Counted from the first letter of the stretch, positions 10,768 through 22,745 are shown. The stretch is 64,000 nt of DNA from Acanthococcus lagerstroemiae (GCA_031841125.1 CM063109.1:23159321-23223320); one strand, 5' to 3'. Notes: generated from the sequence alone by a model not told the origin. Made by a program: numbers and translations.

Positions 10768-10886
10768 TGCATTCTACGCGCGTACCACTAATCGATGGGT
10801 CATTCCACAACAAATCGCTCAACATCTGACCCTTACATCCTTAGGCATTTTTAAATTTTGTGGATTAGTCGAGCGCGTAGAATAGC
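10768..10886. repeat. Short inverted repeat with CATTCTACGCGC ends
   Basis: ATTCTACGCGCG at about 10769 is repeated in inverse orientation as GAGCGCGTAGAAT at about 10871, with further pairing through CTAATC. A third copy of CATTCTACGCGCTC lies at 11141-11154. The 119-bp unit resembles a very short MITE; no target duplication could be fixed. Confidence 0.4.
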
Positions 10887-11212
10887 GGTTGATGTAAGTG
10901 CCTCGAGGCTAATGTTTGGTGAATGAAGGAAACACTGTATAGATGGCAAATGAGAAATTTTCTCACACCAGTGACTGAGAAGCAAAACGCGTAGCACTTA
11001 GACCACTCAGACGTGCTGCCCTTTGTCAACTTACACACGGCGTGATTCCGGCAACAGCCGATAAACTTTGGAGCTCGTTCGCGGTTTGATGACACCATTT
11101 GCGGACGTGTAATGGTACACAAAGTACTTTTATTACTGACATTCTACGCGCTCAGTTGCTCTTCTTAAACCTTGGAAGCCCCTTTCGATCCACCGCTGCC
11201 AAAATTTGCGGA

Positions 11213-11335
11213 AGAAGAAGGAACCGTTGAGGTTTTCACATTCGTGAAAAATTGTCGACTTTGACAGTTTGTAAGAAGAAGAAGCCGTTGAGCTTTTCAC
11301 ACTCGTGAAGAACAGTCGACTTTTGACAGTTTTGG
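11213..11335. repeat. 61-bp tandem duplication
   Basis: Two adjacent units contain GAAGAAG, CCGTTGAG, TTTTCACA, TCGTGAA and GTCGACTTT in the same order. The CCGTTGAG words start at 11224 and 11285. Each unit has an internal TTCACAnTCGTGAA palindrome. Function unknown. Confidence 0.6.
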
Positions 11336-11753
11336 ACCTCAAAAACAAGTAAATATAGAAGCGTAAGATTAGCGACATTCAATTTGCTGAAACTGAAAAC
11401 TGAGTATTCGTTTTTCCGTATGGATCATAGGGCACCAGCGGGACAGTAAATTTTCATTTCGGTATATAAGGTAGATACATACAATGAAATTCTACTTATC
11501 CGCGAAGGACGAGGGAGGGGACTCGGTCGCATCTGTCTCATTTAGTATCCAAAATCTTAGAGTTCAAGTACTTAGCTCGTGCGAAGTAAATGGGATTCCT
11601 TCTTATACCGCTGATTTAATAACTTACTGATTTATCAGGTTGATAAGTTTACTCTTGTCGGAGTCCCCCGGATATTCCGACAAGATTCACTTACCTTTTT
11701 TGAAATCTGAAATTTTTACATTTCGGCACTTTTTGGTTATTTAGTATTTACTG

Positions 11754-11892
11754 AAGACTGGCGTCTCGGGTTCGAATCCCACGAATGCCAGAAAACCAGA
11801 GATATTCGAATTTCCTCACTAACATCCTAGAGAACACAGCAACTACAGTATCAATCAAGGTGGAATGACAATGCGTCCCGTAACCTCCGCCA
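11754..11892 (+). mobile_element. tRNA-derived SINE, 5'-truncated copy
   Basis: A B-box-like GGGTTCGAATCC at 11768-11779 is followed by the same body as the fuller copy at 39375-39555: CACTAACA(T/C)CCTAG, GAGCACAGC/GAACACAGC, ACTACAGTA, CAAGGTGGAA and CGTCCCGTAACC. The A box is missing, so this is a partial copy. SINEs are transcribed by RNA polymerase III and moved by LINE machinery. Confidence 0.65.
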
Positions 11893-13435
11893 ATGCAAGA
11901 TATCGGCACAAACATAATGTTCACTTCAACATACTGATTTACTGATAAAGTCTTTACATACTACATATTACAACTCGTTCGCTTCTCGTTACTACTGGTA
12001 ACTGGCCACAGAAAACGTTCTTCTACATTACTCAATTCAACCAATTCAGGTGACATCTTAAGATGAGGAAATCGTAACTCTTCATGTGCTAAAAACTCAG
12101 CACTGACATAAGAATAAGAACAATAGAAAGTCGCTTGGTAATAGTTACAATTAATCATGAAATAATCAAAACCATGTAATACAGGAATGTTAACGGCTTT
12201 GACGACCCTGATAAGAACTTTCATGAAAAATTTCCGATCAACACAGAATGACAGAATACATCGCTTATTCGAAAACCCACAGTCCCACAGAGATTGCGAG
12301 AAATGAGAATTCCTGGAGACACTCAACTGAATTATAACTCCGATAAATGAACACTGTCGAAAAACACGCATCTGAAATTACGCGCTACTGAACTGAACTG
12401 TGACTCAGTGAACGGAGAAGAAAAGAAGAAGAATCAGGTCAACACATCTGAAATGATGCACCACTGAACGAAATAAATTCACTTCAGTGACATCATAAGC
12501 ATACTGGAAAAGTTAAAATTTCGATTGCAATAGGCTCGGCTCCTAGTAGCCGACCCTGCTCGGTGTCTAGTAGCCGACCCTAAAAATAGAACGTCTGTTC
12601 CGAATAGACAGTAATGGCTAACACGATGGGAAGTCCCCGGAATTAACAATATCGATACTGTCAATGCAGTTGCAAGTAGTACATGATCCATGCTTGTTTT
12701 TGCCGGCAACTGATGACTAAGTAGCATCGTTAGCGTTGTTGGTGAGCTTACCATGTTACAAGTTTTGCAATTAATAACGACGATTGACGAATAATATCCT
12801 CATTTTATTGAATAATGATTGATGAATATTACGTGTATACGGATAATAAATTAACGAATACTGAATGACGAATGCGAGAACTTATTTATTCGAATAACGC
12901 CCAACTCCGAAGTTTCAACTCATTCTGGTCAGTCGTTCAGCCGTGCATCACGGACAAAAAATTGGACTCTTATATCAAGCACGCGCAGATTGTTGTAAAC
13001 GAAAAACCAGAATACAAACCTCTCATCAGCACTGCCTTTTTCCGAAGATTTCCGCACGGTCCGCGATGTCCTTCAGCCTCCATTCAACATTCAAACCACT
13101 AGCCGCTTTCAAATCAGAAACTTTCAACGCAATAGTTAACAAGATTCTCGATCAAAAATCGAAATAAAAAACAGAAATTCACGACACAAACTGTTTCAAT
13201 AATTGCACAAAAAGGACCGAAATTCACGACACAAAATGTTCCAGGAATTCACGATACAACATTGTGTTTCAAGAATAAAATATCGAAACGCCGCACGATA
13301 CAAAATAGTCCACAAAATTCAACACCATACGTTCAACACATTAACATTCTGAAGAGTCAAATTACAACAACAGAGCAGGTAGATGCGTGAACTATGAGTC
13401 ACTCGATTACATACAACAACTAAGAAGGTGGATGC
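11893..13435. other. No gene recognised
   Basis: The stretch has scattered short words only: TAGTAGCCGACCCT twice near 12545-12585, and several degenerate copies of GAAATTCACGACACAAA between 13175 and 13320. Open frames here (for example minus 11961-12371 and 12479-12754) show no recognised domain or codon signal. Confidence 0.45.
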
Positions 13436-13470
13436 GCAGTGCTGCCAGGTGTCCGGATTTTTCATTCTTA
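13436..13470. mobile_element. Left part of an older repeat split by a later insertion
   Basis: CAGTGCTGCCAGGTGTCCGG begins here and runs to TTCATTCTTA. The continuation resumes after the inserted block at 16880 as TTAGACAAAAAATGTACGG and on through TGTCCGGGAATTTTGGG and AAAAATCCGGATTTT to about 16945. Both halves repeat the (T)GTCCGG/ATCCGG word, as expected of one interrupted element. The CAGTGCTGCCA start resembles hAT-type ends. Confidence 0.5.
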
Positions 13471-14314
13471 TGCCGGCTACACACTTATCATGTAACGCCG
13501 TGAAATATGAAATAGTGAAAAGTGTGTAGAGTATGTGTGGCGCGTTTCACAGAGCATCTTTTTCACATTTCATATTTCACGTAGTTTCGCTGAAGGTGGC
13601 GGTTTTTTGATGAAATATCAAAGGTTTTTCACCAAGTGTTGTCTAAATATCAGCACCGATACACACTTCTCATGAAATGAAGCCGGATTTCAATTTAGAT
13701 TGTCGCGAAATTCGGGCTATCGGGCCCGGTTAGTCCGCAGAGAAAGCTGGTCACCTGTTGGGCAGCGGGACCCGACGGTCACAGATCGTAAGGTCCCTTC
13801 GTAAAGTAGGCCAAGAGAGGGCGCAGCAACACTTTGACTGGAATTGGTTTCGGGAGGAAGCGAAGTCAGAGCCGGTGCGAAGGGGTGTCAACCTCCCCCC
13901 CCCAGTCATTTTTCATTCGGCAATTTTGGCAAAATTTGGGAAATTGATATTTCTTTTACCCATTGATTCAACAAGTTAAAAGTTTTTGTTTTTTTTGTGT
14001 TTTTTTTTTTTTGTATTGTGCTTTGATACTTGGGAATTTTGATTGAGACGGTGAGAAATTGGGAAAATCCGACAAGTCTAATTTTTTCTTTTTTGCTTTG
14101 ATACTTGGGAATTTTGAGTTGAATCAGTTGGGCAGTTGGGACTTTCACACTTTCCCATCCCCCCCAGGAAAAATTCTTCGGCACGTCCCTAAGCGGAGCA
14201 TGGGAGGAATGCAGATGATATTGGTTTCCTGAAGGTGCATATTAATTAGGCCGGGTGATTACCTATGGAGGCATTCGGACAGTTTAGTTTGCAAACTGAT
14301 AGAATACTTACAAT

Positions 14315-14554
14315 TGAGGAACCCACTTCCAAAGTGACCTAACTGCAATATAATGATTTCATGAGTTTTTGTTTTCAACGCGCTGTCTTACCGCGCTAGG
14401 GGTATGCTTTGCAAAAACAAAACCCACAGATTTTTCTTGACGGTTGAACTTATTAATATCGACCTTAAAAAATCCGTTACCTACTTTACTGTTCTGCTTG
14501 TCTTTCTCAAAACTAAAATTTTGCAGTTAGGTCACTTTGGAAATGGGCTCCTCA
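14315..14554. mobile_element. MITE with ~35-bp terminal inverted repeats
   Basis: TGAGGAACCCA with CTTCCAAAGTGACCTAACTGCAA at the left is repeated inversely at the right (from 14519 to 14554) with only a few mismatches. The interior is AT-rich and non-coding. No certain target duplication is visible. It lies within the larger TTA-flanked insertion. Confidence 0.7.
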
Positions 14555-15203
14555 GCTGTAAAAAAGTTGTTTTTTTTTCCTTCAACTTTTATTCAGTGTC
14601 TTATGCTTATATAGCCGCATACTCGGCATTGCCAATCGACTTGCCCGGTAACTGGTTCACAATAAAGCGGGAGGTCAGATACAAAACTGCGTTATTCCAC
14701 CCCTGCACTGGGTGTTGGAAACGTGATGAGAATAATGACCGAAGAATTAAGGGAAGCAAAATGCCGCCGTTTTACAAAAAAACAACAAAAAAACCAACAA
14801 CAACAACAAACAAACTACATTAGCTAAAAGGGAGAACTAGATTCTAGGGCGACAAGTGTGTCATTTCAAGATGATTGTCATGTGCTCAACTTGATGAGCT
14901 AAATCCTGAAGTGAACAAAGTGAACACTTGTGCATCATTTTTTTGGTGGTTATAGTTTCTTGTACTATGGAGTAGACTAAAGACAAATTAACGGATTTGG
15001 TACGCGAGGTGAGAGATCGTCTTGTCCTATGGGATCCTCACCACCCTGAGAGGAAGTCCAGTACCACTTGTCTCCTTTCTTGTGAAAATGCAGTTATGTT
15101 TACCGCAGCAATAACAGCGTCTTCATCATAACTCATCCTCAAACTAAAATAATACCACTAAACATGACAATTTAATTCAGCCTCAAAAGGAGCACTAAAT
15201 CGG

Positions 15204-15479
15204 CAGGGGCGAAACTATACGGGTGTGGGGGTTTAAACAACCCCCAATAATTCGGCAGTCGGCAAATTTTGAAACTGTTTCATTTGAATTTTTCATTTTT
15301 TATGAATAATTGTTTTCTTATTACTATTTTTTTTTTCAAATTAAAATATATTCTGATGAAAAATTGAAAAATTTTTAGTTTTTTAAAAATTTTGTTGTCG
15401 AATATTTAGTTTTCAAAAAATATTTGTCGGCAAATTTTTTTCTCCACCTCTCCGAACTGCAAGTCAAATTTTGTTTCTG
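15204..15479. mobile_element. hAT-like MITE, CAGGGGCGAAAC family copy 1
   Basis: It starts CAGGGGCGAAACTATA and ends TTTTGTTTCTG, imperfect inverted ends. It shares with the copy at 16417-16691 the order CCCCCAATAATT, GCAAATTTTGAAACTGTT, poly-T, and AAAATATTTGTCGRCAAATTTTT. The flanking 8-mers TAAATCGG and AAAATGGA agree at 5 of 8 positions, compatible with an old 8-bp duplication. No coding content. Confidence 0.6.
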
Positions 15480-15884
15480 AAAATGGAGTACCCTGGATTC
15501 CTGTCAGAGACTAGTCAAAAGCCGAAGGTTTCAAGCTGAGTATCAGAAGTTGTCTGAAAAGTTTAAAACAAAGCTGAAATAGGGAAGAAATTGCGAAAAT
15601 CTGAAAGTTTGTAGCAAACGTTGAATTTCGAATTTCAATGACTATTCTATTTTTACTATAGACGCTCTGTTTGACCTGAGGCCTGAAATTTGAGAAAGTT
15701 GAACATTTTATTGAAATTTGAAAGTTGAAAGCAAAAGACTTATTTTCCAATGTCGCAAGCTGAATCCGATAGCAAATGTTCTACTGTTTAATTTACGGGT
15801 TTTTGGTCTGGTGAATACCTATAGGAGGGAAATTTAGTCTGGAACAACAGTCAAAACTCCATGTGTTTTTTCCATACTTATCTG

Positions 15885-16165
15885 ATTACAGATAGACTCT
15901 GGAGCTCAAGTTTACGGACTAGCTCCACCAAAAACCCTCAAAATGCTCGACACAATCCAAAACACAGCCCTTCGAATAGTATCAGGAACCCTCCGCACTA
16001 GTCCATCCATCAGTCTCTGTGCGGAAATGGCCGAACTTCCCCTACCCTACCGCAGAATGATCCTCTACTCCAAATACTTGCTCAAAATATCCCAAAATCC
16101 CAACTCACCACTTTCCACAGACGTAGTTAATAATTCAGCTCAATCAAACCACGGTTTCCCCTAAT
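15885..16165 (+). pseudogene. Jockey-like non-LTR element C-terminal fragment
   Basis: The frame reads DSGAQVYGLAPPKTLKMLD, then IQNTALRIVSGTLRTSP and a LCAEMAELPLPYRR block. These match the well-known region after the polymerase in jockey-type elements, where the family has (D)YGCxxYGSA..., ALRxxTGAFRTSP and a xEAxxxPLxxRR block. Everything upstream (endonuclease, polymerase) is absent, and the 3' end degenerates after about 16160. It is a small dead fragment within the TTA-flanked insertion. Confidence 0.85.
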
Positions 16166-16416
16166 CCGATCGACCTGAAATTTTGTAGGTTTATTTCATT
16201 CTATTTCATTTCATTGGAACCAATTTAGGATACGAATCAGAGGAAACTCAGAAAAAAAGATCACCAAGAGTAAATAAGGACCACCTTACGGGTAAAGGAA
16301 GTTGTGTATTTCTCTCAAGTATTCCTAACATCCTTCTAGCTTACCCTCCCAGACTAGGGTAACGCTCATGTGCGAGAAATTGAGTGCTTGGGGGATAAGG
16401 TTCCAATCTGCATTTG

Positions 16417-16691
16417 CAGGGACGATACTATGGGGGATGAAACACCCCCAATAATTTGGCAGTTGGCAAATTTTGAAACTGTTCATTTGAATTTTCCATT
16501 TTCTAAGACCGTTTGTTTGTTTGTTTTTTTGGTTTTTTTTTTTCAATTAAAAATATTTTATTGAAAAATCGACAAATTTTCAAATTTAAAAAAGATTTTG
16601 TCGGCGAATTTTTAGTTTTCAAAAAATATTTGTCGACAAATTTTTCTTCTTCAGCCCCACCCCCCAAACTGAAAGTCAAGTTTCGCCTCTG
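16417..16691. mobile_element. hAT-like MITE, CAGGGGCGAAAC family copy 2
   Basis: It starts CAGGGACGATAC and ends GTTTCGCCTCTG. The interior aligns by eye with 15204-15479. The flanks TGCATTTG and TACATCGG agree at 5 of 8 positions. Two copies about 1.2 kb apart suggest local insertion preference or short-range hopping. Just upstream, 16262-16290 holds a lone GTAAATAAGGACCACC end resembling the termini of the element at 26615-27370. Confidence 0.6.
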
Positions 16692-16949
16692 TACATCGGG
16701 CACGACGAAATCTTTTTACAGTCCCGGGTTTCGCCATAATTTCGAGAAATAGTAGAAAATCAAATTTCATGAAAATGGTGAGAAGTGTGTAGAGGAGTGT
16801 TTCACATTTCTTTTTCTTTTTCGTCAAACACCTTGAAACGCTACATGAAATAGGAAATGTGATAAGTGTGTAGCCGGCATTAGACAAAAAATGTACGGAT
16901 TTCTAAATCATGTCCGGGAATTTTGGGAAAAATCCGGATTTTCGTTGTT

Positions 16950-18941
16950 TTTTCTCGTTCTGTGGGCTTATTCAATTTCTGATTAGTCAGAAATATTTTT
17001 CTGTGACTGACTGCATTTTGACTGCACTAATCTGGACTGGAAAAAGTGTTTTCTCATTTTTCATACCTTAATAATTATTCAGTTTCCCCTTCGTCAAAGC
17101 ATCCTTTTTCAGAAATCAAGATTGAAAACAAATTAATTATAACTGGATTCAAATCAAAATCCACGAATAACTATTTTTTTTTTTTTTGGATTCGGATATG
17201 ATTCGAGAATGATTTACATTTGCTGTCTCAAATGTACACGTGAAAACCAAATGAAAAACAAGTACGAGAGAATTATTAGTTCCAATTATATAGACGGTGG
17301 CACGATGCACTGCACGAAGTCGTGAAACTACTAGCCCAGGACAGTGAGCATACAATTCGGAAAAAACTGGAGACAAATGTTTTTTTTATGAAATGTGTTT
17401 CATTAGGTTGTTTGAACATACCCTGACATTTTGCAGCCCCCAGACGTCTGGCATAACAAGGGGCCACAATGTCTCGAAAATGTCCAATTTCCTTGAAAAA
17501 AATTTTCTCACGACAAAGCATCAAGTCACAAAAATTCTTCCTCATAACATTTCCTGTAGGTTGATACCAAGCGTGCCCCTTCTTACCCCTTTGCTTCACT
17601 AAAAATTAAAACAGCCAAATCTTGAAAATTCCTTCGGATATGATAGAATACCAGACTTTCTTGGTTTCGATGCCATTATTTGATGTAAAAACTGTCTACC
17701 GATTTAGTATAAAGAGTTTACAGGGGTGAAACGTGTACCTCCGGATAAAGGTACCGTAGGACTTTCGGCTCTGACGTCAAGACGTCATATTTGACAAAAC
17801 CATCATTATTTTTTGTCTTTCAAGTAGGACACAAGGAACTTAACCACCAAGTGTTAACAAAATTCGAAAACTGCCTTTCATCTTATCGCATTTAAAAAAA
17901 AATCAATTATAATGGGAGATTGAACGCCAGAGTACGAGGAAGAGCGGAAGACGGGGGTATGCGGGGAGCATGGATGAGGAGAGCAAAATGAAAGAGGGTC
18001 CAGGCTCACAAAATTTTGTGAAGTTTTTGTTATTCAAAAATGGCAAATGCGTTCAAAGGTAGTAAACTTTGATTTAAAATTGGACAAACGCAATTTTTGT
18101 CAAAATTTCATGGTTTCGTAAAAACAAGAAGGAAGGGAAAAGAGGTACTTCGTGTACCATGGGAATTTTTTTCAATTGATAAATAAAGCGGAAAACGTGT
18201 TCTAATCACGTTCTGCTGCATGTGACATAAAATACTCATTTCTACGCCAAATGTCGAATAAAAACTCATTTCATTTCCCGGATGTTGTCGGTGAGGTGGA
18301 TGTCTAACGTGAAGATATTTTGATCGTAAGAATTCTATGTGCCGAGGATATCTGTCGTTCTCAAAATTCTCCCAACTTTTTCAAAACGTCCATTAAATTG
18401 TTTCAAAATTTTTCTGTAAAAAAAAAAGAAATGTTTTACAACGATTTCACTAGATTTTTTTTTTAACATGCCCCTAGTTACTAAGGCCATTTCCAACAGT
18501 ACATGTTAAGTTAGGTACCATCAAACTAAAAGGAGGTTTTTTAAAATCAAAATTGTTAAAAGCCATTAAATAAGAGGAGGCTACAAAAAGGGCCCTTTTT
18601 TAAAGGGAAGGACCAAAGTATTTGAGGCTGGAGTTTCACCTTCCTGGCTCACTTGGTCAGACAAAAATCGAATTATGGTCCCATGGTACACGACTCTCCC
18701 CTACAGTTTTTCTTCTTCTTTTCATACTAACAGTATAAATAAGGTACACTTCTTTTCGCAGGGTGGTACAGGAAACACAATTCAACGTATACGAAAGAAC
18801 CGAACTGAGTCCCGTGTTTCTGCCCCCCCCCCACCCTCTCACCCATTGAGTCCGAAAGTGACAAAAATTATCGGATTGAGTTCTGTACTGGCGGGAGATG
18901 TGATAATAAAATCACAGAAATTAGTCTCATAATAGCGATGG
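16950..18941. other. No gene recognised
   Basis: AT-rich sequence with homopolymer tracts (for example C10 at 18823-18832 and T14 near 17173). Open frames at 17276-17599 (minus) and 18657-18932 carry no recognised domain. No inverted ends were found. Confidence 0.45.
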
Positions 18942-19540
18942 TTGAAGTTGATTTGGAATTGGCAAAATGAATCTCAAGAAATAACTCGTCTAAGAATAAC
19001 AAAAGAAAGAAGGATAAACGTTTCGTTTCTTTCGGTCATTGATTTACGCTTGAACTTTGAACCCTTGAAATTTTTTGCTGATTTTGAACAAGCCATCCAC
19101 AGCGTAGCACGTAGCATGTGGCCAGCTATTTCCACTAAAGGGTGTCGCTTTGATCTTGGCCAAAGCTGGTGGCGTCGTATCCAGATGACTTCCTTAACCG
19201 ACCAATATGAAGACGGCGAAAGCGAGGAAGGGCAGTGTTTAAAACTTATTTGGTCTACCATTCCTACAACCTCCTGACGTCGAAGATTGTTTCGTGGGAG
19301 GCCTAATGCTGCTACTCCCAGACGATGAAAATGCGCAGAAATTTACCGATTACATACTGGAGAATTACATAACTTCTGAAAGCTAGTTCCCTCCAACTAT
19401 AAGGGCCGAATACTCATGAACCATCACTCGCACAACAAAATCATGTGAGTCCTTCCACGCACATCCAGCAGCGGATTCAGAAGCTACGCCGCTAGAGGCA
19501 CTCAACGAAATGTCCTCTTCACCTCCACCCTTCATGTCCT
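18942..19540 (+). pseudogene. MULE-type transposase fragment, copy 1
   Basis: The frame contains FADFEQAIHSVARSMWP and KGCRFDLGQSWWRRIQ (about 19078-19185). This matches the MULE catalytic-domain pattern of a conserved Asp (DFE), a C..H-like block and a GQ.xWRxIQ motif. After a frame change near 19275 it continues DVEDCFVGGLMLLLPDD and then, at about 19465, KSCESFHAH, the Cys/His block near the MULE C-terminus. Such enzymes cut and paste DNA and leave 8-10-bp duplications. Here the F-H-L residues normally in GCRFHLGQ read FDL. The N-terminal zinc finger is missing and stops interrupt the frame. No terminal repeats were found around it. Confidence 0.75.
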
Positions 19541-19544
19541 CCTA

Positions 19545-21909
19545 ATTGCAACTTCTACAACATTTTCCTTTTTTCTCTCTTCCTTCTCTTTTTCCCTTTT
19601 TCCGAATTTCCACTCTTGTTCCCACTATTTTTGTACAAAAATCTGCCACCCTAGGCACTTGCCTAATGTGCCTATTGGGAAATACGTTGCTGTGCACATC
19701 TGATCTGTTCTTTTTATGTGACTCTAGAAACCCTACTTGAGGTCCACTATGACACATATTCCAAAATATGCAATATTCGAAATTTCAAAAACATTCCGGC
19801 ACCGTAGAAAAATAAGCTGCAGTTGCTGTTCTTATGTCTCAGCGCGATTTGAGTGAGTTAAACCGAATTGAATTTGTAAAGCGCGTGAGTTTCAAATTCC
19901 TCCCCTCCCCCGCCCCTTAGAAAGTAAGTTTCGGAAAAATATTTCTAAACCTATAAAAATACATACAGTAAAACTGTTTAAAAACGTATTTGCAATATTT
20001 TGTGAAATCGTTAGCAAAAAAAGTGTCACGAAGCCATTACTCCAGACGGCACAGACATCTTCTACATAGCTACGTTCTAATTCTCATTTTCTATCACACC
20101 GATACATACATCGACACACATTAACAGACTTAGGACTGTCGATGACAGTTCGAAGTTGTTAAAACGTGAGAAGGGAAATGAGATCAGACGTAAATACGAA
20201 GTCAACTAAAAAAATAAATCAGTAGCGAACCCGGGACTCAATTCGGATATAGGCTTCTGACACTATGGGATTCAATTCGAATCATAAAAACAGGTAGCCC
20301 TACGCTTGGGACTCAATTCGGTGACGCCCATTTTTATTTCTTCGTGTTCAGGCCGAAGTAGGGTATTTTTCGAGGCAAATGACGAAAACGGAAATTTTTG
20401 AGACGTTATGACCCTTCAGTGGACTGCCAGGGGTCTGGAGGTGACTTTCAGAGTATGCTGAAACCACTCGGGGGAACACATTCCAACAAAAAACTTAGTC
20501 TCCAATTTTTTTCCGATTCGAATTCTTTCCCAATCTAGTTTTCCTGGGCTACACACAAAACTAGAAATTGATCAAACAAACGAGAAAAAGAAGTCGTCTG
20601 ATCGCGGAAAGTTAATTTATATCGTCGTCGCTGCGCATACGTCTCTGCAAACAGCCAGACAGGTAGAAGGGGGAGAGGTTACCGAGATGGGTAATACAAA
20701 TTACGAATATAACACCGTACAACGAAAAATCACCCCTCAACTAGAACAAACAAGAAAACCTTTGATAATCGACACGTAAAGCGAGAGAAGAGTGAGCGAA
20801 CGGGCATTTGAAAACTGTCAACGAGGTCGTCATCATCGCCACCCAAAAATAAATACCAACCAAATTATTCAAACTTCTCCGTCAGGTGAAAATTAATTCG
20901 AACAAAATAAATATCCCGAAAATACTAATTCCAGCGATTAATCATCCATAATTTTTTTTTTTGTTGTAGCTAATTTCAATAAAAATGCTACCTCCTTATT
21001 TTCCCTGGCGGCCACTCTCCCCCGTAATAATTACTCGGCAATTTTATTCGTCAGAATGAAAAAAAAAAATCGAACTACCAAATAAATAGATAATGACGGC
21101 ACACGAACGAAAAAAGCCAAAAAAGTCGAGAAAAATAATAAAAATAAAAATAATCGCGTACACGAAGTCGCAAAAATATGGTTTCCGCTGGTACGGAGCA
21201 CGAGAGGGGAACGACCGTGCCCACCGAGTGAACCCTGCCCTTGGAGGACCAATTACAACCGTTTTAATCGCGTTATCCCGTAAACGAACAGGTAGCTGCT
21301 GCTGTTTAAAAATTAATTAGCGAGAACGTCGAGGGATTTTACAACTCGCGAAAAAATATACGCGTGTATTTATTTAATCTGAAAGCAGGCGGATGAATAC
21401 GGGAGGGGGGGGGGGAATTTGAAAAAAAAAGACGGAGGTGAAATGTTTGGAAAATATTTATACGAATTAATGTCGAAGGGGGGAGGGAGCGAGCATAAAA
21501 AAGTTATTTTGTGAATGGAGATCCGGGTAAGTATCGAGTTCCGTTCGCATATAATTTGAAATAAATGGCGTCGACAGCGACAGGGTCTTTCGGAAAACTG
21601 TTCCACATAGTCTGGTAGAGAAAATGAATACGAGTAAAAATATTAGGTTTTTCATCGAACATTAACCAACTACCGAGTAAGAGGTCGCAAAGGAGTCCAA
21701 TAAATTAGGTAGGGGAGAAGGAAGACGTTCTGGACAGTTTCTGTTTCGGGTACTTTAACTGTGCTTTCAAAATACTTTTTCTTCATAAATACGTGGCATT
21801 GCAGTAGAGTCACGGGTTAGTAGTTGAAACAAAAGATTTATTAAAAGCTATATTAGCGCCACCTACTGGGTAAATCAAATAATGACGACCTGATGATTAC
21901 TGACGATGA
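19545..21909. other. No gene recognised; poly-G tract
   Basis: The stretch includes three scattered GGGACTCAATTCGG-like words at 20230-20320 and an 11-nt G tract at 21405-21415. ATCCGGGTAAGTATC at 21524-21538 is a plus-strand donor match without visible exon. From 20560 to 21330 the DNA looks less repetitive than its surroundings and could contain conserved noncoding sequence. Confidence 0.4.
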
Positions 21910-21917
21910 TCCGAAGT

Positions 21918-22527
21918 GGGGCCAGGATTTATACGATACCGCATATCGCAATTTTTTCACGTTTCATGCAATAAATTCCAAGTCCAATGGTGAAAGTTTA
22001 CAGCGCATATTTTCGCATATTTTGAGCTTTTTTCTGGTCATATTAGTGCTTGAAAAAAAAGCAAAAATCGGCAAACAAAATAATACGAGATTTTTGATAT
22101 TTTTACTCTCCCCCCCCCCCCACCAAAGATTAAACAAGCAGCCAACTGCTGAAAAAGGGTCGGCTCTGGACTGGAAAATTAGAAACTAGAGCGGCATTTT
22201 TAAAAGCATAAATTGATTGACGATTGTAAAATCGTGAAAGAGTATTAATAATTGTTTTATTTACTTATAAAAAAAAATAAATGAATACTTTGACCTTCTT
22301 CTCTACGTTTCTTCTAAATTCGCTGTACGTACGATTCGAGAGGGTTTTTGAAAGCGCTTCGAAAATACCTGCATTTTGGTACCCACCATGACGGCATATT
22401 TTTATTGCACTTATTTATACTTTTCCAATTTTATAGCGCATATTTATGCTTTTTCTTTTTCAGATTTTCACCGCTTATTATAAGCGCTTTTTTTGCTGTT
22501 TTTAGCGCATAAAAATCTTAGCCCTAG
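21918..22527. mobile_element. Nonautonomous hAT element with 8-bp TSD
   Basis: The element is bounded by a perfect 8-bp duplication, TCCGAAGT, at 21910-21917 and 22528-22535. The ends are inverted relatives: GGGGCCAGGATTTATACG at the left, and CGCATAAAAATCTTAGCCCTAG at the right. The interior repeats GCGCATATTT-like words and has a C12 tract at 22110-22121. An 8-bp duplication with such ends is typical of hAT. It has no transposase frame. The open frame 21893-22189 starts outside the element and is not considered a gene. Confidence 0.8.
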
Positions 22528-22745
22528 TCCGAAGTATTTGGCAACATTTTATTCACGTGTTTGCAATTTGAGATAAACTACTTCCGTTGCAGCAAAGTAA
22601 AAATTTTTCAATTTTGCTTTTCTTGACTGATGATGAACATTTCTTTGGAGTTAAGTGAATTTCATCCTATTTGGTAGATATTTCGTCCATTAATCGACTG
22701 ATACAATGAGTTCGGTGAAAATATTCCGGCATAACTGATAACTGA

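Larger units (their letters stand above)
10560..11750. other. No gene; small repeats
   Basis: Apart from the two small repeats listed separately, nothing is recognised. CACTTACCTT at 11690-11699 is a minus-strand donor match (AAG followed by GTAAGT) without an acceptor tract. A 9-nt G tract is at 10594-10602. Confidence 0.4.
13471..16879. mobile_element. PIF/Harbinger-like composite insertion flanked by TTA
   Basis: The left end TGCCGGCTACACACTTATCA (13471-13490) is mirrored exactly by the right end (16860-16879). Both are flanked by TTA (13468-13470 and 16880-16882), the 3-bp duplication typical of PIF/Harbinger elements. Related CTACACACTT words occur in subterminal positions near 13525, 13668 and 16780. 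The flanks can be read as one older repeat after removal of the insert. The interior carries other mobile pieces (14315-14554, 15204-15479, 15885-16165, 16417-16691) and no Harbinger transposase, so it is nonautonomous and heavily decayed. Alternatively, two small related MITEs each lost their inner end. Confidence 0.55.

Noticed and set aside
12540..12590. Repeated TAGTAGCCGACCCT as a CRISPR-like or operator array
   Set aside because: Only two copies, no regular spacers, eukaryotic context.
15511..15750. Minus-strand 79-codon frame beside the MITE
   Set aside because: AT-rich, no motif, lies in decayed mobile-element DNA.
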